A stretch of DNA of 5,938 nt from a bacterium (lineage in GTDB: Bacteria > Krumholzibacteriota > Krumholzibacteria > LZORAL124-64-63). Below the pieces are notes generated by a model, which had not been told where the DNA came from, did not search any database, and saw only the letters and a program-made list of their open reading frames with translations. Below, piece after piece: positions 1 through 5,804 of this stretch (position 1 is its first letter; every line of letters starts with the position of its first letter). The position numbers were made by a program, and so were the translations under genes. The DNA lies in contig JAASSM010000138.1 of the NCBI GenBank assembly GCA_021767885.1, forward strand, positions 1 through 5,938, read 5' to 3'.

Positions 1-87
1 ATCGAGCGAGGCGAGCGAAGCGAAGCCCTCCCCCGAGCACCCCCTCCGCGCCGGGGCGGGCGGTGTGGCTGGACGGCGTCGTGATGG
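1..87. other. Non-coding edge, no gene recognised
   Basis: This stretch is purine- and GC-rich, with short GCGAG/GCGAAG reiterations at 1-27. I see no ORF with a plausible start and ribosome binding site, no RNA gene and no promoter. Long frames that read across it on the plus strand are the antisense of the transporter gene that follows. Confidence 0.5.
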
Positions 88-196
88 CCGGGGGTGGGGG
101 CACCCTCTCATCGCGCAACTCCGCAGCAGAAGGGGGGCCGGTCCACGGCCCCCCTTCGCGAGGACATGCGCGATGAGAGGGTGCCCCCACCCCCGG
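88..196. repeat. Nested perfect inverted repeat (30-bp outer stem, 12-bp inner stem)
   Basis: Positions 88-117 and 167-196 are exact reverse complements over 30 bases; the arm begins CCGGGGGTGGGGG and ends ATCGCGCA on the plus strand. Inside the 49-base centre, 129-140 and 146-157 form a second perfect 12-bp stem (GAAGGGGGGCCG) closed by a 5-base loop, GTCCA. Pairing breaks sharply at both ends of each stem (87/197 and 118/166 do not pair). The element begins 6 bases after the stop codon of the minus-strand transporter, so it would fold at the 3' end of that transcript and could stop it or protect it from 3' exonucleases. There is no run of U after it in either direction, so it is not a canonical intrinsic terminator. 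A miniature mobile element with 30-bp terminal repeats is possible, but I see no flanking target duplication. Confidence 0.9.
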
Positions 197-202
197 AGCC
201 CC

Positions 203-1672
203 TCACGCCTCCTCCACCACCTCCGCCTTCCCCCGCCGCGCCTCGAGGATGGCCCGCACCTCGTTCGCCCGCTGCTCGGTGATGGAGAAGGAGTACACCG
301 CCCAGATGGCGATGCCCGAGGTGATGAACGGGATGCCCGCGTCGAACAGCCGCAGCAGCGTGATGGTCCGCGCGCTCTGGCCGCCGCCCAGGTCCACGTC
401 GAAGCCCGTGGCGTTGAGCAGGTAGCCGCCGCCGGCCAGGGCGGCGGCCATGCCCAGCTTCACCGTCCACCAGAAGATGGAGCCGAACATGCCCTCGCGG
501 CGCTCGTGGGTCTTCAGCTCGTCGGTGTCCACCACGTCGGCCACCATGGAGGGGACCAGGGTGAAGAGGCCGCCCAGGCCGAAGGCCAGCAGCGGGGCGG
601 GCACCACCACGAGCATGGGGTGGGCGGGGTCGTAGAAGAACCACTTCATGGCGTAGCCCACCATGGACAGGCCGATGGCCACGAAGAACGCCTTGCGCTT
701 GCCGATGCGCGTGGCCAGCCAGGTGACGCCGGCCACCACGGCGAAGGTGCAGACCGCGGTGATGGTGCCGGCGTAGCCGGCGTAGCGGGCGCCGGCCTCC
801 TGATCGCCGCCGCAGACGTAGTAGATGATCACGTAGAACTGGAAGCTCTGGATGAGCATGAAGCCGTTGAAGACCAGGAAGGTGGCCAGGCACAGCTTCT
901 GGAAGGGGCGCAGGGCCAGGGTCTGGCCGAAGCCCTTGAAGAACTCCTTCACGTTCTCGCTCAGCGGCTTCCGCTCCGTGGCCGCGTGCGCGTCGCTGCC
1001 GGTGACCAGGGCCACCTCGCGCATGCGCTCGCGCAGGAAGATGGCCGGCAGGATGCCCAGGCCGATGGCCACCGCCGCCACGATCACCGACAGGCCCCGC
1101 GCGCCGGCGATCTGGTCGCTGAAGAACCCCTCGTAGGTCATGATCCACAGGAACCAGGGGGAGACCACGTAGGCGAGCTGGCCGATGAAGTTCTGGGTGC
1201 CCATCAGGCGGGTGCGCTCGTGGTAGTCCGGCGTCAGCTCGTAGCCCAGCGCCACCCACGGCGTGGCGAACACCGTGTAGCCGCCATAGAAGAGGATGGA
1301 CATCAGCAGGAAGTAGACGAAGTAGAACGTCTCGCTCTGCCCGCGCGGCAGCTGCCACAGCAGGATGAACGTGATGCCGGCGGCGATGGCGCCGGCGAAG
1401 ATGAACGGCCGGCGCCGGCCCCAGCGCGTGTTCGTGTGGTCGGAGATGTAGCCCATCACCGGATCGGTGAAGGCGTCGGTGAGCCGGGGCAGCGCCCCGA
1501 GCAGCCCCACCAGGGCGGGGTTCATGCCCAGGCCCAGGTTCAGGACGATCATCATCCCGCCGCTGGCGGCGGCCAGCAGGTTGTTGACGAAGGCGCCGGA
1601 CCCGTAGGCCAGGCGGTGGGCGAACCCGATGCGGTCCTCGGGTGCGGTCCGGGAATGGGCGGCGGCGTTCAT
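203..1672 (-). CDS. GPH-family sugar:cation symporter (MFS superfamily)
   Basis: This 489-residue, multi-membrane-segment protein resembles the glycoside-pentoside-hexuronide:cation symporters (melibiose permease MelB type), which import sugars with Na+ or H+ across the inner membrane. The family signature lies at residues 63-89: D66 and D70 match the MelB cation-site aspartates D55 and D59, followed by GYISDHTNTRWGRRRP. A second family motif, DVVDTDELKTHERREG and a following lysine (WWTVKLG), lies in the C-terminal half. Where MelB has the sugar-binding K18-D19 pair, this protein has N30-N31, so its substrate probably differs from melibiose. The start chosen is the ATG at 1672, just before the conserved first membrane region. 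The open frame extends 73 residues further, but that part is low-complexity Arg/Ala/Pro/Ser and is read through the promoter. The ribosome binding site is weak: only GAG-like purines lie close, and an AGGAG is about 20 bases upstream. A promoter and palindromic operator lie upstream. The substrate is inferred from the GH16 neighbour to be glucose or beta-glucan oligosaccharides. Confidence 0.93.
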   Translation of the reverse strand: MNAAAHSRTAPEDRIGFAHRLAYGSGAFVNNLLAAASGGMMIVLNLGLGMNPALVGLLGALPRLTDAFTDPVMGYISDHTNTRWGRRRPFIFAGAIAAGITFILLWQLPRGQSETFYFVYFLLMSILFYGGYTVFATPWVALGYELTPDYHERTRLMGTQNFIGQLAYVVSPWFLWIMTYEGFFSDQIAGARGLSVIVAAVAIGLGILPAIFLRERMREVALVTGSDAHAATERKPLSENVKEFFKGFGQTLALRPFQKLCLATFLVFNGFMLIQSFQFYVIIYYVCGGDQEAGARYAGYAGTITAVCTFAVVAGVTWLATRIGKRKAFFVAIGLSMVGYAMKWFFYDPAHPMLVVVPAPLLAFGLGGLFTLVPSMVADVVDTDELKTHERREGMFGSIFWWTVKLGMAAALAGGGYLLNATGFDVDLGGGQSARTITLLRLFDAGIPFITSGIAIWAVYSFSITEQRANEVRAILEARRGKAEVVEEA

Positions 1673-1725
1673 GTCGTCATCTCGCTCGCTGGCTCCTGTC
1701 GATCCCCGGGTGGGGGCCTCGCGTA

Positions 1726-1750
1726 TCTTTGTACGACTACCGAACAAAGT
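1726..1750 (-). promoter_or_regulatory. 25-bp palindromic operator, transporter side
   Basis: Read on the minus strand this is ACTTTG-N2-CGG-N3-TCG-N2-CAAAGA, close to a perfect palindrome of the form ACTTTG-N2-CGG-N3-CCG-N2-CAAAGT. It matches the site at 1911-1935. Extending each by the preceding T gives 26 bases, of which 21 are identical when both are read in the direction of their own gene. It overlaps the -10 element of the transporter promoter and is centred close to the predicted start of transcription, the position expected for a repressor site. The linked ROK regulator is the obvious candidate to bind it; this is inferred. Confidence 0.78.
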
Positions 1751-1774
1751 ACCGGATCCGGAGAACCGGGTCAA
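1746..1774 (-). promoter_or_regulatory. Sigma-70-like promoter for the transporter
   Basis: On the minus strand a -35 TTGACC (1774-1769) is followed after exactly 17 bases by TACTTT (1751-1746). The -35 matches the consensus at five of six positions; the -10 is weak at three of six. The predicted start is near 1739, leaving a leader of about 67 bases before the ATG at 1672. The -10 overlaps the palindromic operator. Confidence 0.6.
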
Positions 1775-1809
1775 CGGCAAAAGTCCGGGGGCCGTGGCCG
1801 GGGCTGCGG

Positions 1810-1881
1810 CCCTCGCCGGCGCCCGCGACGGTACCCTCGCCGACGCCCTCGCCGACGCCCTCTCCGTCGCCCGGCCCGTAA
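1810..1881. repeat. Degenerate 12-bp tandem repeat between the divergent promoters
   Basis: Three clear units of CCCTCGCCGACG lie at 1834-1845, 1846-1857 and 1858-1869; the third has two changes. They are flanked by more decayed units at 1810-1833 and 1870-1881. The tract fills most of the spacer between the two outward-facing promoters. It explains the repetitive Arg/Ala-rich peptide read here on the minus strand, which I treat as non-coding. Confidence 0.7.
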
Positions 1882-1884
1882 CGC

Positions 1885-1913
1885 TTGACACCGCGCCGCC
1901 GGTGGTCGATACT
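1885..1913 (+). promoter_or_regulatory. Sigma-70-like promoter for the lipoprotein-ROK-GH16 operon
   Basis: A perfect -35 TTGACA (1885-1890) is followed after 17 bases by GATACT (1908-1913), which matches the -10 consensus at four of six positions. A slightly shifted -10, TACTTT at 1910-1915, would have a 19-base spacer but sits in the same register to the operator as in the divergent promoter. The start of transcription is predicted near 1920-1922, giving a leader of about 50 bases. No other convincing promoter was seen between the following genes. Confidence 0.75.
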
Positions 1914-1935
1914 TTGATCGGGATCCGTACAAAGT
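1911..1935 (+). promoter_or_regulatory. 25-bp palindromic operator, operon side
   Basis: The site reads ACTTTG-N2-CGG-N3-CCG-N2-CAAAGT, symmetrical at all nine defined positions of each half. It overlaps the -10 and the predicted transcription start of the plus-strand operon and is the partner of the site at 1726-1750; their centres are 185 bp apart. Long palindromes of this size with TTTG/CAAA arms are known for ROK repressors such as Bacillus XylR. Binding by the ROK protein encoded here is inferred. Confidence 0.82.
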
Positions 1936-1971
1936 GGAATCTGCCACGCCCGAACCCATGGGAGGCCCGAG

Positions 1972-3345
1972 GTGCGCACGCCGTTCACGTCCCTGGTCGC
2001 CGCGGTGCTGGTCACCGCCCTGTTCCTGCTCGCCGGCTGCAGCGAGCGTGATCTCGCCGAGCTCGAGCCCGCGCCCGCCAACGACGACCCGGTGGTCTTC
2101 GACGACAACTTCGGCAGCGGCGTCGATTACCAGGCCTTCTCCGGGTCGCTCACCGACGCGGTGAGCATCGACACCGAGCAGGCCTTCGCCGGCAGCGCCT
2201 CGCTGCGCATCGCCGTGCCCGGCCCCGGTGCCGAGGGCGGCACCTACGCCGGCGGCGCGTTCGTCAGCTCCGACTTCCGCGATCTCTCCCAGTACAATGC
2301 CCTGGTCTTCCAGGCGCGGTCGAGCATCAATTCCACCCTGGACGTGGCCGGCCTCGCCAACGACAACACCGGCAACTCGCTCTACACCGCCGAGCGGTCG
2401 GCCATCCCGCTGGGGACGGACTGGTCGCTGGTGGTGGTGCCCATCCCCGACCCGTCGCGCCTGGACCTGGAGCGCGGGCTGTTCTTCTTCGCCGAGGGGC
2501 ACGAGAACAACCAGGGTTTCACCATGTGGTTCGACGAGATCCGCTTCGCGCGCGTGGGCACCATCCTGGACCCGCGGCCGGCCATGGCCAGCCGCACCGT
2601 CGACACCTTCGTGGGCGCCACCGTCCAGCCCGAGGACACGCGCACCGTCCTGTCCGTCAACGGCCAGGACGTCACCGTGGCCCACGCGCCGGCGTACTTC
2701 GACTACACGTCCTCCGCGCCCTCGGTGGCCGCCACCGACGCCGGCACCATCACCGCCACCGGTGGCGGCACCGCCACCATCACCGCCCGGCTGGACACCG
2801 TGTCGGTGGACGGCGAGATCGTGGTCAACGTCCTCGCGCCGCCCGCCGAGGCCGCGCCCGCGCCCACCTACCCGGCCGCCGACGTGGTCTCGCTCTTCAG
2901 CGACGCCTACGACGACGTCCCGGTGGACACCTGGCGCACGGACTGGAGCGTGGCCGGGCCGGTGGAGGACATGGACATCGCCGGCGACGCGGTGAAGGTC
3001 TACACCGACCTGACCTACGCCGGCATCGAGTTCCTCTCGCCGACCATCGACGCCAGCGACCTGACCCACGTGCGCATGGACGTCTGGGCCCCCACGGGCA
3101 CCATCTTCCGCATCAAGCTGGTGGACTTCGGCGCCGACGGCGCCTTCGGCGGCGGCGACGACAGCGAGTGGGAGCTGGTCTTCCACGCCGGCAGCACCCC
3201 GGCCTTCGTGCCCGGCGAGTGGTCGGTGCTGGACGTCCCGCTGAGCGACTTCAACCTGGCCAGCCAGGGGCACCTGGCACAGATCGTGATCTCCTCGAGC
3301 GACGCGCACACGGTCTTCGTGGATAACGTGCTGTTCCGGCGCTAG
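1972..3345 (+). CDS. Three-module carbohydrate-binding-type lipoprotein, no catalytic domain recognised
   Basis: This 457-residue protein starts at a GTG preceded by GGGAGG six bases upstream. The signal peptide ends in the lipobox L20-A21-G22-C23, so it should be a lipid-anchored envelope protein. Three modules can be seen. Residues about 41-197 form a beta-rich jelly-roll-like domain ending in MWFDEIRFARVG, a typical end of galactose-binding/CBM-like folds. Residues about 205-288 form an Ig-like BIG2-type domain (SSAPSVAATDAGTITATGGG, then TATITA). An Ala/Pro linker (289-300) leads to a second jelly-roll-like domain, 301-457, opening with AADVVSLFSDAYDDVPVDTW and ending TVFVDNVLFRR. That opening resembles, from memory, a module common next to GH16 laminarinases and in polysaccharide-utilisation lipoproteins of marine bacteria. 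I see no glycosidase active-site motif. The likely role is a surface glycan-binding protein that holds the substrate of the GH16 enzyme two genes downstream. It is first in the operon, behind the strong promoter and operator. Substrate specificity is inferred. Confidence 0.88.
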   Translation: MRTPFTSLVAAVLVTALFLLAGCSERDLAELEPAPANDDPVVFDDNFGSGVDYQAFSGSLTDAVSIDTEQAFAGSASLRIAVPGPGAEGGTYAGGAFVSSDFRDLSQYNALVFQARSSINSTLDVAGLANDNTGNSLYTAERSAIPLGTDWSLVVVPIPDPSRLDLERGLFFFAEGHENNQGFTMWFDEIRFARVGTILDPRPAMASRTVDTFVGATVQPEDTRTVLSVNGQDVTVAHAPAYFDYTSSAPSVAATDAGTITATGGGTATITARLDTVSVDGEIVVNVLAPPAEAAPAPTYPAADVVSLFSDAYDDVPVDTWRTDWSVAGPVEDMDIAGDAVKVYTDLTYAGIEFLSPTIDASDLTHVRMDVWAPTGTIFRIKLVDFGADGAFGGGDDSEWELVFHAGSTPAFVPGEWSVLDVPLSDFNLASQGHLAQIVISSSDAHTVFVDNVLFRR

Positions 3346-3362
3346 GATTGGCCGGATCGGCG

Positions 3363-3379
3363 GCGGCGGATCCCGCCGC
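3363..3379 (+). terminator. Short GC hairpin between lipoprotein and ROK gene
   Basis: GCGGCGG (3363-3369) pairs perfectly with CCGCCGC (3373-3379) across a 3-base ATC loop, 18 bases after the lipoprotein stop. There is no U-tract, so it is at most a weak or partial terminator, or a 3'-end stabiliser that would make the first gene more abundant than the two behind it. Confidence 0.3.
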
Positions 3380-3423
3380 GGCAAGGTGGTTCGACGGCAT
3401 CGCCCGACGGCGTGGCCCCATCC

Positions 3424-3431
3424 AGGAGAGG
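3424..3431 (+). promoter_or_regulatory. Ribosome binding site deciding the ROK start
   Basis: AGGAGAGG lies 8 bases before the GTG at 3440. This favours that start over an in-frame GTG at 3386, whose 18 extra residues are read from the intergenic spacer and are not like the family's N terminus. Confidence 0.7.
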
Positions 3432-3439
3432 ATGACGGC

Positions 3440-4708
3440 GTGGCGGACAACGGATTGCAGTGGAAGGGCGTCAGGCGGGTGGATCCCGACCGCCCGCGCC
3501 CCCTCGCCGACGCGGTGCTGCGGCTGATCTGGCAGCAGCGACGCATCTCGCGGGCGGAGATCGCCCAGCAGGCGGAGCTGTCGCGGTCGACGGTGTCGGA
3601 GATCGTGGGCGAGCTGCTGCCCACCGGCCTGATCGCCGAGGGCGGCACCGGCCGCTCGCGCGGCGGCCGCCGGCCCATCATCCTCGAGTTCCAGGACCGC
3701 GCCGGCGTGATCCTGGGCGGGGAGATGGGGGCGGCCCACGTGGGCGTCGCGCTCACCGACCTGCGCGGCCGCGTGATCACCTCCCAGTCCCGGGCCCATC
3801 CCGTGCGCACCGATCCCGGGGGCACCCGCGCCCTGGTGGGCGAACTCTGCGACCGCTGCCTGGACGACCTCGGCGAGGACATCCCCCTGGTGGGCATGGG
3901 CGTGGGCGTGCCCAGCCCGGTGGACCCCTCGCGCCCCGGCCACCTCTCGGAGGTGGTCATGCCCGACTGGAGTGGCGAGCTCGGCCTCGAGCCGGTGGCC
4001 GACCGCCTGGGCGTGCCCCTGATGGTGGACAACGACGCCAACCTCGGCGCCCTGGCCGAGCACTGGTGGGGCGCCGGCCGCGGCGTGGACGACTTCGCCT
4101 ACGTCAAGCTGGCCACCGGCGTGGGCTGCGGCTACGTCATCGACGGCGAGATCTACCGCGGCGCCACCGGCGTGGCGGGGGAGATCGGCCACCTGGCCAT
4201 CGCCCCGCAGGGCAAGCTCTGCGTGTGCGGCCTGCGCGGCTGCCTGGCCACCATGGTGGGCGCCCAGGCGCTGCTCGAGCGGGCGGCCGAGCTGGTGGAG
4301 GTCCATCCCGAGAGCTCGCTGGCCAGCCGCCAGATCACCATGGGCGCCCTCGAGGCCGCCGCCCTCGCCGGCGACGCGCTGGCCCGTCAGGTGGCCACCG
4401 AGGCCGCCGAGCACCTGGGCGTGGCCCTGGCCGGCCTGCTGAACCTCATGAACCCCTCCATGGTGGTCCTGGGCGGCGACCTCGCCGGCCTGGGCGAGGT
4501 GATCCTCGAGCCCCTGCGCGAGACCGTCCGCCGCCGCACCCTGGTCAGCCAGGTCGCCGCGGCCGAGCTGCGCACCAGCGAGCTGGGACCGCGCTCGGTG
4601 GCCATCGGCGCGGCCACCATGATCCTCAAGGAGGCCCTGGCCGACAGCCGCCTCTTCGCCACCGTGGCCGGCGGCCATGCCGCCGACGCCGCGGGAGCGG
4701 GCTCATGA
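3440..4708 (+). CDS. ROK-family transcriptional regulator
   Basis: This 422-residue protein has the layout of sugar-responsive ROK repressors (NagC/Mlc/XylR). A winged helix-turn-helix lies at about residues 22-68 (ISRAEIAQQAELSRSTVSEI). A basic linker GRSRGGRRP leads into the ROK sugar-binding fold from about 80 to the end. The structural zinc site is intact: H251, C261, C263 and C268 have the same 10-2-5 spacing as Mlc H247/C257/C259/C264. The DNDAN motif (197-201) of the sugar site and the E248-I-G-H251 motif are present. The N-terminal phosphate loop of ROK kinases (DxGGT) reads LGGEMG (92-97), so this is a regulator and not a sugar kinase. The glutamate that often follows GCL in the family is alanine here (A270). 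It should bind operator DNA and release it on binding a sugar such as glucose or a beta-glucan breakdown product. Linkage to two matched palindromes and to a GH16 gene suggests it is the local, autoregulated repressor. The target and inducer are inferred. Confidence 0.93.
   Translation: MADNGLQWKGVRRVDPDRPRPLADAVLRLIWQQRRISRAEIAQQAELSRSTVSEIVGELLPTGLIAEGGTGRSRGGRRPIILEFQDRAGVILGGEMGAAHVGVALTDLRGRVITSQSRAHPVRTDPGGTRALVGELCDRCLDDLGEDIPLVGMGVGVPSPVDPSRPGHLSEVVMPDWSGELGLEPVADRLGVPLMVDNDANLGALAEHWWGAGRGVDDFAYVKLATGVGCGYVIDGEIYRGATGVAGEIGHLAIAPQGKLCVCGLRGCLATMVGAQALLERAAELVEVHPESSLASRQITMGALEAAALAGDALARQVATEAAEHLGVALAGLLNLMNPSMVVLGGDLAGLGEVILEPLRETVRRRTLVSQVAAAELRTSELGPRSVAIGAATMILKEALADSRLFATVAGGHAADAAGAGS
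4693..4697 (+). promoter_or_regulatory. Ribosome binding site for the GH16 gene inside the end of the ROK gene
   Basis: GGGAG lies 7 bases before the ATG at 4705, within the last codons of the ROK gene. With the ATGA stop/start overlap this supports 4705 as the start and suggests that translation of the two genes is coupled. Confidence 0.6.
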
Positions 4709-5640
4709 GGAGCCGGCGCGGCGACCTGGCGGGCGGCGGGGTCGTCCCGGATCCTGGCGCCCCGCGCGGTGTCCTCCCGCGCGTGGTCCTTCCGCGCATG
4801 GTCGTCCCGCGCATGGTCCTCCCGCGCATGGTCCTCCCGCTGCTGACGCTGCTCTCGCTGCTGGCCCTGCTGGCGGCCGGCGGCTGCTCCGACGACAGCA
4901 CCGGGCCCGAGGAGGTGGTCCTCATCTGGGCGGACGAGTTCGAGGGCCCGGCCGGCCAGCTCCCCGACCCGGCCAGGTGGCGCTTCGACGTGGGCACCGA
5001 CTGGGGCAACGACCAGCTCGAGTACGACACCGCCCGCCCCGAGAACGTCTCCCTCGACGGCCAGGGCCACCTGGCCATCACCGCCCGCGAGGAGAGCTGG
5101 GAGGGCCAGCCCTACACCTCGGGCCGCATCAAGACCGAGGGCCTCTTCGCCCACGCCTACGGCCGCTTCGAGGCGCGCATCAAGCTGCCGGTGGGCCAGG
5201 GCATCTGGCCGGCCTTCTGGCTCCTGGGCGACGACTTCTCCCGCGTGGGCTGGCCGCAGTGCGGCGAGATCGACATCATGGAGTACCGGGGCCAGGAGCC
5301 CAACGTGATCCACGGCAGCCTCCACGGCCCGGGCTACTCGGGCGGGGGCGCCATCACCGGCCGCTTCACCCTGCCGGGCAACGGCTTCGACCAGGACTTC
5401 CACGTCTTCGCCATCGAGTGGAGCCCCGGCGAGATCTCCTGGCTGGTCGACGGCGTCCTCTACCAGCGCCGTACCCCGGACGATCTGCCCGGCAATGCCC
5501 GCTGGGTCTACGACCACCCCTTCTTCATCATCCTGAACGTGGCGGTGGGCGGGAACTTCGTCGGCTCGCCCGACGAGACCACCCAGTTCCCCCAGACCAT
5601 GCTGGTGGACTGGGTCCGGGTGTACGGGGTCCCGGACTAG
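4705..5640 (+). CDS. GH16 family endo-beta-1,3-glucanase (laminarinase-type) lipoprotein
   Basis: This 311-residue protein is a single GH16 domain behind a lipoprotein signal. The active site is the segment CGEIDIMEYRG: E188 is the predicted nucleophile, D190 the assisting aspartate and E193 the acid/base. The extra methionine in EIDIME is the mark of the beta-bulge laminarinase branch, as opposed to the shorter lichenase motif. Other family landmarks are DEFEG near the start, GRFEARIKLP, WPAFWLLG (W168, W172 in the substrate cleft), HVFAIEWSP, NVAVGGNF and the terminal MLVDWVRVYG, so the domain is complete. The enzyme should hydrolyse internal beta-1,3 bonds of laminarin-like glucans. The signal segment is odd: a 60-residue leader before C61 (AAGGC lipobox), with a five-fold VLPRM-like repeat holding in-frame methionines at 32, 37 and 42. 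A start at one of these would give a more ordinary signal peptide, but the ribosome binding site and ATGA overlap favour 4705. It lacks a carbohydrate-binding module of its own. A licheninase or other beta-glucanase specificity cannot be excluded. Confidence 0.93.
   Translation: MRSRRGDLAGGGVVPDPGAPRGVLPRVVLPRMVVPRMVLPRMVLPLLTLLSLLALLAAGGCSDDSTGPEEVVLIWADEFEGPAGQLPDPARWRFDVGTDWGNDQLEYDTARPENVSLDGQGHLAITAREESWEGQPYTSGRIKTEGLFAHAYGRFEARIKLPVGQGIWPAFWLLGDDFSRVGWPQCGEIDIMEYRGQEPNVIHGSLHGPGYSGGGAITGRFTLPGNGFDQDFHVFAIEWSPGEISWLVDGVLYQRRTPDDLPGNARWVYDHPFFIILNVAVGGNFVGSPDETTQFPQTMLVDWVRVYGVPD
4771..4845 (+). repeat. Five 15-bp tandem units inside the GH16 signal region
   Basis: Units of GTCCTCCCGCGCATG begin at 4771, 4786, 4801, 4816 and 4831. 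Units 1 to 4 differ by one base or so each; the last ends CTGCTG. In frame they encode VLPRV, VLPRM, VVPRM, VLPRM and VLPLL. Because the unit is five codons long, gain or loss of copies keeps the reading frame and simply lengthens or shortens the leader before the hydrophobic core. Each ATG (4798, 4813, 4828) is also a possible start. Confidence 0.88.
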
Positions 5641-5658
5641 GTCGCGGTCCGGGTCAGG

Positions 5659-5764
5659 GCCAGCTCGCGGGCCAGGTGGCAGACCGGTTGGTGGGCCAGT
5701 TGGCGGGCGGGTGCCGGGTCAGGTGGCGAGCCAGTTGGCGGGCAGGTTGCAGACCAGGTGGCGA
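5659..5764. repeat. Three imperfect 35-bp tandem units downstream of GH16
   Basis: The units are 5659-5694 (36 bases, most diverged), 5695-5729 and 5730-5764. The last two share the first 14 bases (GCCAGTTGGCGGGC) and the last 9 (AGGTGGCGA) exactly and differ in the middle; the first shares GCCAG, GCGGGC and GGCAGACC in register. The period is not a multiple of three, and no frame has a convincing start, so this is probably non-coding. It lies 18 bases after the GH16 stop. Confidence 0.75.
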
Positions 5765-5804
5765 GCCGGGTCGCATCCGGGCGTGATGGCCGGTCTCGCA
5801 GGGG

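Noticed and set aside
80..91. 12-base match (CGTGATGGCCGG) shared with 5782-5793
   Set aside because: About one such match is expected by chance in a window of this size and composition, and the flanks do not align.
65..1888. Long plus-strand open frame of about 600 codons
   Set aside because: It is the antisense of the transporter gene: His/Gly/Ala/Arg-rich low-complexity peptide with no domain, kept open by high GC.
1673..1891. 73-residue N-terminal extension of the transporter
   Set aside because: It is read through the promoter, the operator and the 12-bp repeat, is low-complexity, and precedes a normal family N terminus.
1726..1935. LacI-type operators
   Set aside because: LacI-family sites are usually shorter with a central CG; these have a 3-base centre and 25-bp length, and no LacI-family gene is seen.
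1771..4041. Minus-strand open frame of about 750 codons, and similar ones at 3251-4678 and 4387-5517
   Set aside because: They lie opposite well-supported genes and have compositions typical of GC-rich antisense frames, with no recognisable motifs.
3460..4704. Upstream extension of the GH16 frame by 415 codons
   Set aside because: The extension is the wrong frame of the ROK gene, rich in Arg/Pro/Gly; the ATGA overlap and GGGAG site mark the real start at 4705.
3440..4708. ROK sugar kinase
   Set aside because: A helix-turn-helix is present at the N terminus and the DxGGT phosphate loop is not, so a regulator fits better.
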